DNA from: Candidatus Hydrogenedentota bacterium
GTDB taxonomy: Bacteria; Hydrogenedentota; Hydrogenedentia; Hydrogenedentales; CAITNO01
Direction: 5' to 3'
NCBI GenBank assembly: GCA_007124105.1
Contig: SLFT01000197.1
Coordinates: 1-11,316 of the forward strand
Length of the DNA: 11,316 bases
Numbering within the stretch: the stretch's first letter is position 1; each line of letters opens with the position of its first letter. The position numbers and the translations under genes are program-made. Under the pieces are notes generated by a model. That model ran no database searches and had not been told where the DNA came from. It worked only from the letters and a program-made list of their open reading frames with translations. Positions 1-6,253 of this stretch are shown piece after piece.

Positions 1-28
1 CACTTCGCCTGCCTGTGGCCAGGATATA

Positions 29-172
29 AGAGCGTGTATGAAAAGTCTCTTCACCATTTTATCGTATGTTGTGAACTTCTTTAGATTGCGTCGCTTCGCT
101 CGCAATGATGATCACGGTTTTTACCGTCATTGCGAGCGAAGCGACGCAATCTGGACTTTTCGTACACGCTCT
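29..172. repeat. Nested inverted-repeat element
   Basis: Two inner arms of 26 nt (83-108 and 127-152) are perfect reverse complements, separated by an 18-nt spacer. The spacer edge contains a further short inverted pair, ACGGT/ACCGT around TTTT. Outside them, a second pair of 19-nt arms (29-47 and 154-172) matches in reverse complement at 18 of 19 positions. The left side has about 35 extra bases between outer and inner arms, while the right side has one. The core contains GCGAGCGAAGCGACGC, resembling short dispersed intergenic palindromes seen in many bacterial genomes; that resemblance is from memory. No transposase or open frame lies inside. It could be a REP/MITE-like element or a strong hairpin ending an upstream transcript. 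Confidence 0.8.
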
Positions 173-213
173 AAGCATGAAGATGTTGTCTTGCCGTCTC
201 GTGTGAAGTAGAC

Positions 214-242
214 TTGCGGGCGCGCCCGACAGGCGTTATACT
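214..242 (+). promoter_or_regulatory. Candidate sigma70-type promoter for the WYL regulator
   Basis: TTGCGG (214-219) and TATACT (237-242) are separated by exactly 17 bp. The -10 matches the consensus at 5 of 6 positions and the -35 at 3 of 6. The spacer holds a perfect 10-bp palindrome, GGGCGCGCCC (218-227), overlapping the -35 edge, which could be an operator. Transcription would start near 249, leaving a leader of about 80 nt before the regulator start at 332. This is a prediction by eye only. Confidence 0.35.
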
Positions 243-331
243 ATGCAGCGCAAAAGCGTTTCCTGGCGAAGCGGTCGGACATGTTGACGCCGTTCTGGCT
301 TCTGGAACGGGGACGCGGTAGAATTGAGGGC

Positions 332-1336
332 ATGATGCCAAAGAAGAAAGATCCCTATGCGAGCGCGGGCCAAAAAGTCATTGGCTTGTATGCGCTGTTA
401 TTGTTTTCCGGACGGCGTTATTCGTTGCCCCAGCTGGCGGGCTTGTTCCATTGCTCGAAGCAGACGATACTGCGCATGATGGAACAGATTGAACTGAATC
501 ACCGGCTGGAGATTGAATCGTGGTTTGAGGGCGGACGCAAGTGGTACCAGGCGCGTCCACTGCGGCAGCGCCCCAACGTGACCCTGCGCGTGGAGGATAT
601 CCAGCAGTTGCTGTTGTGTCGCGAGATGGTGTGGCGGCTATTTCCCGCGCCTTTGCGCGAGCAACTGGGCGACACCATCGCCAAGACGGCGGTGTTGCTT
701 CCTGACTACGACGAGCGCGACATCGCGCTGGAATCCATCGCCCATTTTCAGCCCAAGGGTATTGTTGACTACTCCCGGTCGCAGCCGCTGCTGGCCGCCT
801 TGTTCCGCGCCATACGGGAACGACGCGTATGCAGAATCGGCTACCGCGCCCCTGAATGGCCTCGAACGCGCACATTGGAAGTTGCGCCGTACCGCTTTGT
901 CATTTTCCGCGAGGCATTCTACGCCAAGTGCCGCCCGGTCTCCGCGCTTGCGCCGCCCGTGTCCAGCAAAGACCTCACGCTTGCCGTACATCGCATGTCC
1001 TCCATCACGCCGACGGGAACATCCTTTACTGCTATTACGGATGACGACAGGAGCGCCGACGACGCCTTTGGTCTGGCACGGGAAGCGCCTTTTCGCGTCG
1101 TGGTGGATTTTGTCCCGAAAGCGTCCGTGTATGTGCGCGAACGCATCTGGAGCAAAGACCAGCAGCTCGTTAATCTGCCCGATGGCGGCGTCACTCTTTC
1201 ATTTACCGCCACCAGCCGTCCTGAAGTGCTGGCGTGGGTGCTCAGTTTCGGCGGCGAGGCGGTTCTGCGCGCGCCGGACGATATCCGGCATGAAATCCGT
1301 AAGCGCCTGCGTATCATGGTTAAGTCGCATCACTAA
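332..1336 (+). CDS. WYL-domain transcriptional regulator (HTH + WYL)
   Basis: This 334-residue protein looks like a DeoR/YafY-type WYL regulator. The N-terminus (about 14-55) carries a winged-helix/HTH: a helix, then SLPQLAGLFHCSKQTILRMM with the usual helix-turn-helix spacing. Residues about 150-225 form a WYL-like domain (LFRAIRERRVCRIGY, then EVAPYRFVIFREAFYAKC and VHRMSSI). Residues about 253-325 resemble the C-terminal WCX extension (FRVVVDF, WVLSFGGEAVLRAP, IRKRLR). The family generally binds DNA as an oligomer and senses a small ligand or nucleic acid; the ligand here is unknown. An in-frame ATG at 281 exists, but the 332 ATG follows a purine-rich GAGGG and starts just before the conserved region; 335 is equally possible. 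It lies 444 bp upstream of the hydrogenase genes in the same direction, so control of that operon is plausible but unproven. Confidence 0.85.
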   Translation: MMPKKKDPYASAGQKVIGLYALLLFSGRRYSLPQLAGLFHCSKQTILRMMEQIELNHRLEIESWFEGGRKWYQARPLRQRPNVTLRVEDIQQLLLCREMVWRLFPAPLREQLGDTIAKTAVLLPDYDERDIALESIAHFQPKGIVDYSRSQPLLAALFRAIRERRVCRIGYRAPEWPRTRTLEVAPYRFVIFREAFYAKCRPVSALAPPVSSKDLTLAVHRMSSITPTGTSFTAITDDDRSADDAFGLAREAPFRVVVDFVPKASVYVRERIWSKDQQLVNLPDGGVTLSFTATSRPEVLAWVLSFGGEAVLRAPDDIRHEIRKRLRIMVKSHH

Positions 1337-1427
1337 CCCGGTCATTTCGCCAGATTTCTGTTTTGCCCGTTATTGTTTTTCGAGTTCTACCGAACAGTAG
1401 GTAGGCGTTTTGATGGAAACTCACAGC

Positions 1428-1456
1428 TTGCATATTCTGCGGCAATCGTGTATGAT
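1428..1456 (+). promoter_or_regulatory. Candidate sigma70-type promoter for the hydrogenase operon
   Basis: TTGCAT (1428-1433) and TATGAT (1451-1456) are 17 bp apart. The -10 matches the consensus at 5 of 6 positions and the -35 at 3 of 6. The surrounding sequence is AT-richer than the coding regions. Transcription would begin near 1463 and run through a leader of about 320 nt before the start codon at 1781. The candidate upstream of the WYL gene has the same TTGC-type -35 and the same 17-bp spacing, which mildly supports both. Confidence 0.4.
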
Positions 1457-1733
1457 ATCCATAGACCGTTACAAATGCGCATTTTTAAGGAATTGCTTGG
1501 ACAAGATAATGTGGCGATGACAGCGCAGCAGCGGCTGTGTGGCCTTTGCGGCAACCAGTCGTTTTGGTATGCGAGCGGCGCCTATGTACGCATGAGCGCA
1601 TCACTCCAGGCAAGCCTTATGTATGCGGATTTCGTACGCTGAGACGTTGATCAGACGCACCATGCGCACGGGTTTGAAACTGAGCAGCGCTCGCGTACAC
1701 ATTAGTTTTGGGCAACGCACGGAATCAGGAACG

Positions 1734-1754
1734 GCTGCGGGGTATTGCCGCAGC
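1734..1754 (+). promoter_or_regulatory. Hairpin just upstream of the hydC ribosome site
   Basis: GCTGCGG (1734-1740) and CCGCAGC (1748-1754) are perfect 7-bp complements around a 7-nt loop. The stem ends 12 nt before the Shine-Dalgarno sequence. No T-run follows, so it does not look like an intrinsic terminator. It could protect the 5' end of the message, tune translation or bind a protein; the sequence does not say which. Confidence 0.5.
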
Positions 1755-1766
1755 GAACATCGTATG

Positions 1767-1772
1767 AAGGAG
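1767..1772 (+). promoter_or_regulatory. Shine-Dalgarno site that sets the hydC start
   Basis: AAGGAG lies 8 nt before the ATG at 1781. This decides the start in favour of 1781 over the in-frame ATG at 1745, which lies inside the upstream hairpin region and has no ribosome site. The protein from 1781 also has the normal length for this subunit. Confidence 0.85.
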
Positions 1773-1780
1773 ACCATCCT

Positions 1781-2278
1781 ATGGCGACAGTTGTTGAAGC
1801 CAGCGCGGCAACGGATTTGACGGCGATTTTTGCCAGGTATCCGGATGCCGGGCGCGACGCGCTTATCCCGTTATTGCAGGAGATTCAAGACACATTTGGC
1901 TATTTGTCGTTGGACACGATCAGACAGGTGGGCGCGCATCTGAAATTGCCCGTGAGCAAGATATACGGCGTGGCCACCTTCTACAATCAGTTCCGATTTC
2001 TGGCGCTGGGCAAATACCATGTGCAGGTATGCCGCGGTACGGCGTGCCATGTGAAGGGTTCCGCGGGCGTCCTGGACGACATTAAACAGATGTTGAAGAT
2101 TGGGCCCGGCGAGACCACATCGGATGGCCTGTTTTCGTTGGAGGTGGTGGCCTGTATAGGCGCCTGCGGTCTTGCGCCTGTGATCAAGGTTAACGACGAG
2201 TTCCATGCGGACATGACCACATCAAAACTGGAACGGGTCTTCAAGGCCCTCAAAAAAGAGGCTGAATCCAATGAGTAG
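1781..2278 (+). CDS. hydC: NAD-linked [FeFe]-hydrogenase, NuoE-like [2Fe-2S] subunit (HydC/HndA)
   Basis: This 165-residue protein is the smallest subunit of the trimeric hydrogenase, homologous to NuoE of complex I. The N-terminal helical part (about 15-75) has the family pattern ALIPLLQEIQDTFGYLS and IYGVATFYNQF. The thioredoxin-like part binds one [2Fe-2S] cluster through C84, C89 (CRGTAC), C125 and C129 (CIGAC), the full NuoE set. In HydABC/HndABCD enzymes this cytoplasmic subunit sits against the flavin subunit in the NAD(H) branch. The gene overlaps the next by 8 bp (ATGAGTAG at 2271-2278), so the two are probably translationally coupled. A NuoE from complex I is excluded by context: the third gene is an [FeFe]-hydrogenase and no membrane subunits are present. 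Confidence 0.95.
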   Translation: MATVVEASAATDLTAIFARYPDAGRDALIPLLQEIQDTFGYLSLDTIRQVGAHLKLPVSKIYGVATFYNQFRFLALGKYHVQVCRGTACHVKGSAGVLDDIKQMLKIGPGETTSDGLFSLEVVACIGACGLAPVIKVNDEFHADMTTSKLERVFKALKKEAESNE

Positions 2279-4289
2279 CACAACACAACCTGCCTGCGGC
2301 TGCGGCTGCTCGGGCGAAGCGAGTATTTTTACGCCGGAAGAATTGCAGGCGGCGCTTGCAAGCGGAGACGAAGCGGCGCTTGACGCGGCGTTGACGGAAA
2401 AACTGGCGCTGTTGCGTCGCGAGGACGTGTCCAGACCGACGATTTTTATTGGCACAGGCACATGTGGCCTGGGCGCGGGCGCGGCAAAAACGCTTGCCGC
2501 CGCGCGGGCCTGGTGCGATGAAAAGCAGGTGGACTGCGACATTGTCGAAGTGGGTTGTATCGGCCTGTGCAGCGCCGAGCCCATTATGGACGTGCAGTTG
2601 CCTGGCCGCGCGCGCGTGTCGTTTACGAAAGTGACGGGTAAGCAAGCGCCTGACCTGTTAGCGTCCGTTTTCGACGGGGTTATCCCCACAGAAGCGGTAC
2701 TCGGTCAGTTCGAGAGTCGCGCGCAACAACAGGCGTGGGACGCTGTGCCTGCGCTGAAGGAACATCCTTTTTTCGCGCAACAAACGCGCTTTGTATTGGC
2801 GCAATGCGGCGAGATTGATCCGTCGAGCATGGATGAATACATTGCTCACGGCGGCTATCGCACGGCGGCGCGCGTCCTGCGTGATTTACCGCCGCCGGAT
2901 ATATGCGATGCTGTTGAAAAGAGCGGATTGCGCGGGCGCGGCGGCGGCGGCTTCCCGACGGGCAGAAAATGGAAGTTTGCCCTGGGCGCGGAGGGGGACC
3001 AGAAATATCTGATTTGCAACGCCGACGAAGGCGACCCGGGCGCGTTCATGGACCGCGCTGTTATCGAGGGCGCGCCGCACCGGCTGGTAGAGGGCATGAT
3101 TATCGCCGCTTACGCCATCGGCGCGAGCAAAGCTTATGTGTATATCCGCGCCGAATATCCGCTGGCCATTGAGCGCTTGCGGACGGCCTTCGCCCAGGCG
3201 CGCGCCGCGGGACTTCTTGGCGACAACATTCTGGGCACGGGTTTTCACTTGGATATTGTGTTGAAAATGGGCGCGGGCGCCTTCGTATGCGGCGAGGAGA
3301 CGGCCCTGATACACAGTGTCGAGGGCAAGCGCGGCATGCCGCGTCCCCGTCCGCCGTTCCCAGCCGTCAAGGGCGCTTTCGGCAAGCCCACGGTGATAAA
3401 CAACGTGGAGACGTTGGCGAATGTGCCGCCCGTGCTCGCCATGGGCCCCGACGCGTTCGCCGCCATGGGCACGGAAAACAGCAAAGGCACCAAGGTATTC
3501 GCGCTCTCCGGCAAGGTTGCCCGCACCGGCCTGGTCGAGGTGGCGATGGGCACCACTGTCCGCGACATCATCTTTGATATTGGCGGCGGCATTCCCAACG
3601 GCAAGCAGTTCAAGGCTGTTCAGATGGGCGGCCCCTCGGGCGGCTGCATTCCCGAGGAACACCTGGATATCGAGGTGGACTACGATTCACTGAAGACCGT
3701 GGGCGCCATCATGGGTTCAGGCGGCATGGTGGTCATGGACGAAGAAACCTGCATGGTGGACGTGGCCAAGTTCTTCATGGACTTCATTCAGCGCGAAAGT
3801 TGTGGAAAATGCATTCCCTGTCGCGAGGGTACGCGCCGGATGCTCGAGATACTGCACCGGATTACGCGCGGCTACCGCAATGAGACCGAGACGGCCACGC
3901 TCGAACGGTTCCAGGGCATCATGTACATGGAACGGCTTGCCAAAGTCATTAAGGACACCAGCCTGTGCGGCCTGGGCCAGACCGCCCCGAACCCGGTCTT
4001 AAGCACGTTGCGCTGGTTCCGCGACGAATACGAGACACACATTTACGAGCGGCGTTGCCCGGCAGGCGTATGCCAGGAATTGCGCTACTTTACCATTGAC
4101 CAGGAAAAATGCATCGGCTGCACCTTGTGCGCGAAGCGATGCCCCACCGAAGCCATTATCGGCGAGTCCAAACAGGCCCACTACATTATTGTGGACAAAT
4201 GCATCGGCTGCGGTTCCTGCGCGGCGGTGTGTCCCAAGGATGCGGTGCTGTTGCGCGAATTTGACGATGAATTTGAGGCGACCGCGTAA
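2271..4289 (+). CDS. hydB: NAD-linked [FeFe]-hydrogenase, NuoF-like flavin subunit (HydB/HndC)
   Basis: This 672-residue protein carries the FMN and NAD(H) site. In order: a Cys-rich N-terminus (C9, C11, C13); a thioredoxin-like ferredoxin domain (about 55-135) with C65, C96 and C100; the NuoF core with GRGGGGFPTGRKW (222-234), NADEGDPGAFMDR (250-262) and CGEETALIHSVEG (340-352); an SLBB-type stretch (about 405-470); a [4Fe-4S] site with C511, C514, C517 and C566; and a C-terminal ferredoxin with two [4Fe-4S] sets (C614/617/620/624 and C644/647/650/654). This is the HydB layout of soluble NADH-dependent or electron-bifurcating hydrogenases; complex I NuoF lacks both extensions. Bifurcation would couple NADH and reduced ferredoxin to H2, but the sequence alone cannot prove it. 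The N-terminal domain shows three rather than four obvious cluster cysteines. Translation likely couples to the 8-bp overlapping upstream gene. Confidence 0.95.
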   Translation: MSSTTQPACGCGCSGEASIFTPEELQAALASGDEAALDAALTEKLALLRREDVSRPTIFIGTGTCGLGAGAAKTLAAARAWCDEKQVDCDIVEVGCIGLCSAEPIMDVQLPGRARVSFTKVTGKQAPDLLASVFDGVIPTEAVLGQFESRAQQQAWDAVPALKEHPFFAQQTRFVLAQCGEIDPSSMDEYIAHGGYRTAARVLRDLPPPDICDAVEKSGLRGRGGGGFPTGRKWKFALGAEGDQKYLICNADEGDPGAFMDRAVIEGAPHRLVEGMIIAAYAIGASKAYVYIRAEYPLAIERLRTAFAQARAAGLLGDNILGTGFHLDIVLKMGAGAFVCGEETALIHSVEGKRGMPRPRPPFPAVKGAFGKPTVINNVETLANVPPVLAMGPDAFAAMGTENSKGTKVFALSGKVARTGLVEVAMGTTVRDIIFDIGGGIPNGKQFKAVQMGGPSGGCIPEEHLDIEVDYDSLKTVGAIMGSGGMVVMDEETCMVDVAKFFMDFIQRESCGKCIPCREGTRRMLEILHRITRGYRNETETATLERFQGIMYMERLAKVIKDTSLCGLGQTAPNPVLSTLRWFRDEYETHIYERRCPAGVCQELRYFTIDQEKCIGCTLCAKRCPTEAIIGESKQAHYIIVDKCIGCGSCAAVCPKDAVLLREFDDEFEATA

Positions 4290-4342
4290 CGCGCGGCCAG
4301 TGGCGTATTTGAAAATGAATTTGAAATAAGGAGTTACGACTC

Positions 4343-6064
4343 ATGGTATCAATAAACATTGACAACAAGTCTTGTGAAGCGCCCGCGGGCAGTACCATTT
4401 ATGAAGCCGCCCAGTTAATCGGCGTTACCATTCCCACGCTATGCCATCTTGAAGGGCTTTCGCCGTCGGGCGCGTGCCGTATCTGCGTGGTCGAGGTAGA
4501 AGGCATGCCCGGTCTTGTGCCGTCCTGTTCGTTTCCCATCAGCGATGGCATGAATATTCAGACCCACTCGGCGCGCGTGCTGCTGGCGCGCAAGACCATT
4601 GTAGAACTGCTGCTGGCCAATCACCCGGACGACTGTTTGTATTGCATCCGCAACAACAACTGCCAGCTTCAAGACCTGTCGGCGGACCTTGGCGTGCGTC
4701 GCCGCCGCTATTCCGGCGATCGCAGCCGCTATAAAGAAGACGTGTCCAGCCCGTCGGTCATTCGCGACCCGGAGAAATGCATCCTGTGCGGCAAATGTGT
4801 GCGCGTCTGCGAGGAAGTGCAGGACGTGTCCGCCATTGATTTTATCGGGCGCGGCAGTCATTCCCACATCGGCACGGCCTTCGACGAAGGACTGAACCTG
4901 TCGAGCTGCATCAATTGCGGTCAGTGTATTGTGGTGTGTCCCACGGGCGCGCTGCACGAGCACGACAGCATCAAGGAGGTGCTGGACGCGCTCAACGATC
5001 CCGAGATTACGGTGGTGGCCCAACACGCGCCAAGCGTGTCGGTTACCATCGGCGAGGAATTTGGATTGTCCGCCGGCGCCGACTGCGACGGCATGATGGT
5101 GGCGGCGTTGCGGCGACTTGGTTTCGACCGCGTATTCGACACCTCGTTCACGGCGGACCTGACTATCATGGAAGAGGGGTCGGAGCTGGTGCAACGGATT
5201 AAGACCGGCGGTAAACTGCCCATGCTCACGAGCTGTTCGCCTGGTTGGATAAAATTTGCCGAACAGAACTATCCCGATTTCCTGGAGAATATTTCCTCCT
5301 GTAAGAGCCCGCAACAGATGATGGGCGCCATTATCAAAAGTTTTTTTGCCGAGCGTGAAAACATAGCCCCAGAGAAGATATTCAGTGTGTCCATCATGCC
5401 GTGTACCGCCAAGAAATTCGAGGCGGGTCGCGGCGAGATGACCCAACACGGGTATCCCGATGTGGACGTGGTGCTTACGACGCGCGAGCTGGCGCGACTT
5501 ATCCGAATGCGCGGGCTTGACATGCTCGCGCTCGCGCCGGAAGGCGCGGACACGCCTTTTGGCGAGCGTACCACGGCGGGCAAAATTTTCGGCGCGTCGG
5601 GCGGTGTGATGGAAGCGGCGCTGCGCAGCGCGTACTTCCTGATTACAGGCACGGAGCTCGAAGACCTGAACGTCACCGCAGTGCGCGGGCTTGATGGATG
5701 CAAGGAAGCGCACGTAAAAATTGGCGATCTCGAGGTGGGCGTTGCCGTCGCCAGCGGGCTCAAGAATGCCGCCGCGCTGCTTGACCAGATACGCGCGGGA
5801 CGCGACGACTTACACTTTATCGAAATCATGACCTGTCCGGGCGGTTGTATCGCCGGCGGCGGTCAGCCGTTGGGAACAGACCGTAACGCCGTGGCCCAGC
5901 GTATGAAGGCCCTTTATGCGCTTGATGCGTCAGCGAAAACGCGCACATCGCACACGAATGAAGCGGTGCAGCGTCTTTACAAAGAGTTCCTGGGAAGTCC
6001 GCTCAGCGAAACGAGCCACCATCTGCTGCATACCCACTACGCGCAGCGCGAGGTGCTTCTGTAA
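4343..6064 (+). CDS. hydA: NAD-linked [FeFe]-hydrogenase, catalytic H-cluster subunit (HydA/HndD)
   Basis: This 573-residue group A [FeFe]-hydrogenase makes or oxidises H2 in the cytoplasm. It has a plant-type [2Fe-2S] domain (C34, C45, C48, C62), a His-ligated [4Fe-4S] site (H94, C98, C101, C107), two ferredoxin clusters (C146/149/152/156 and C189/192/195/199), the H-cluster domain (about 215-510) and the small-subunit-like tail (about 511-573). From memory of Clostridium pasteurianum CpI, numbering runs one lower in the catalytic part. E278, E281, S318 and C298 match its proton path; K357 and E360 match the MPCxxKxxE motif; C354, C498 and C502 match H-cluster ligands. L1 reads TSCSPGW, so the position matching CpI C300, a cluster ligand, is S299. 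L3 reads IMTCPGGC, with Thr for the usual Ala. AAGGAG at 4328-4333 lies 9 nt before the start. A 53-bp gap separates it from hydB. No HydE, HydF or HydG maturase is in the window. Confidence 0.96.
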   Translation: MVSINIDNKSCEAPAGSTIYEAAQLIGVTIPTLCHLEGLSPSGACRICVVEVEGMPGLVPSCSFPISDGMNIQTHSARVLLARKTIVELLLANHPDDCLYCIRNNNCQLQDLSADLGVRRRRYSGDRSRYKEDVSSPSVIRDPEKCILCGKCVRVCEEVQDVSAIDFIGRGSHSHIGTAFDEGLNLSSCINCGQCIVVCPTGALHEHDSIKEVLDALNDPEITVVAQHAPSVSVTIGEEFGLSAGADCDGMMVAALRRLGFDRVFDTSFTADLTIMEEGSELVQRIKTGGKLPMLTSCSPGWIKFAEQNYPDFLENISSCKSPQQMMGAIIKSFFAERENIAPEKIFSVSIMPCTAKKFEAGRGEMTQHGYPDVDVVLTTRELARLIRMRGLDMLALAPEGADTPFGERTTAGKIFGASGGVMEAALRSAYFLITGTELEDLNVTAVRGLDGCKEAHVKIGDLEVGVAVASGLKNAAALLDQIRAGRDDLHFIEIMTCPGGCIAGGGQPLGTDRNAVAQRMKALYALDASAKTRTSHTNEAVQRLYKEFLGSPLSETSHHLLHTHYAQREVLL

Positions 6065-6103
6065 CTGACAACAAACGATACTTCTGACATAGGTACGCAA
6101 ACT

Positions 6104-6160
6104 CCCGCGCAACTTGCGGGCTGGATGAAGCGAAGCGGAATCCGCCGCAGTTAGCGCAAG
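6104..6160. repeat. Intergenic hairpins and repeat-like stretch
   Basis: The 189-bp gap 6065-6253 contains CCCGC (6104-6108) pairing with GCGGG (6116-6120) around a 7-nt loop. An overlapping longer pair is CTTGCG (6113-6118) with CGCAAG (6155-6160), and inside that lies GCGG-AAT-CCGC. The stretch GATGAAGCGAAGCGGAATCC looks like a dispersed intergenic palindrome and shares the GCGAAGCG core with the element at 29-172. It may be a repeat insertion, or it may weaken read-through from the hydrogenase genes. No T-run follows the stems. The rest of the gap shows nothing I can support, and I found no strong promoter for the sensor gene. Confidence 0.4.
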
Positions 6161-6253
6161 AATACAAAAAGCCGGTATGACAACGTAGACAGACCGTTGC
6201 CGGCAGTTTCGAGAATGAACAGGCAGCGCCGCTTGTGCCCGAAAAAACAGCGT

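Larger units (their letters stand above)
1337..1780 (+). other. Non-coding leader between the regulator and the hydrogenase operon
   Basis: I find no convincing gene in these 444 bp. Short open frames exist (for example 1373-1642), but they lack a ribosome site and any recognisable protein motif. The stretch contains a good promoter-like pair at 1428-1456, a strong small hairpin at 1734-1754 and the ribosome site of the first hydrogenase gene. If the promoter is real, the transcript has an untranslated leader of about 320 nt, long enough to hold regulatory structure. I see no clear Rex or FNR palindrome and no obvious intrinsic terminator for the upstream regulator. Confidence 0.55.

Noticed and set aside
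1373..1642. Open frame of 89 residues in the leader
   Set aside because: No ribosome site, no recognisable motif and uneven composition; it overlaps the likely promoter and leader, so I treat it as chance.
4439..5713. Long minus-strand open frame (424 residues) opposite hydA
   Set aside because: It lies entirely opposite a gene with clear catalytic motifs and has low-complexity His/Arg-rich content typical of an antisense shadow in GC-rich DNA.
1781..6064. Complex I (NuoEFG) fragment
   Set aside because: The third gene has the H-cluster motifs and tail of an [FeFe]-hydrogenase, and HydB has the extra ferredoxin domains of the hydrogenase trimer; no membrane subunits are present.
6197..6253. 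Longer sensor protein starting at TTG 6197
   Set aside because: The extra residues are basic and unlike the ferredoxin domain, there is no ribosome site, and the homologous region begins after ATG 6254; the start nevertheless remains uncertain.
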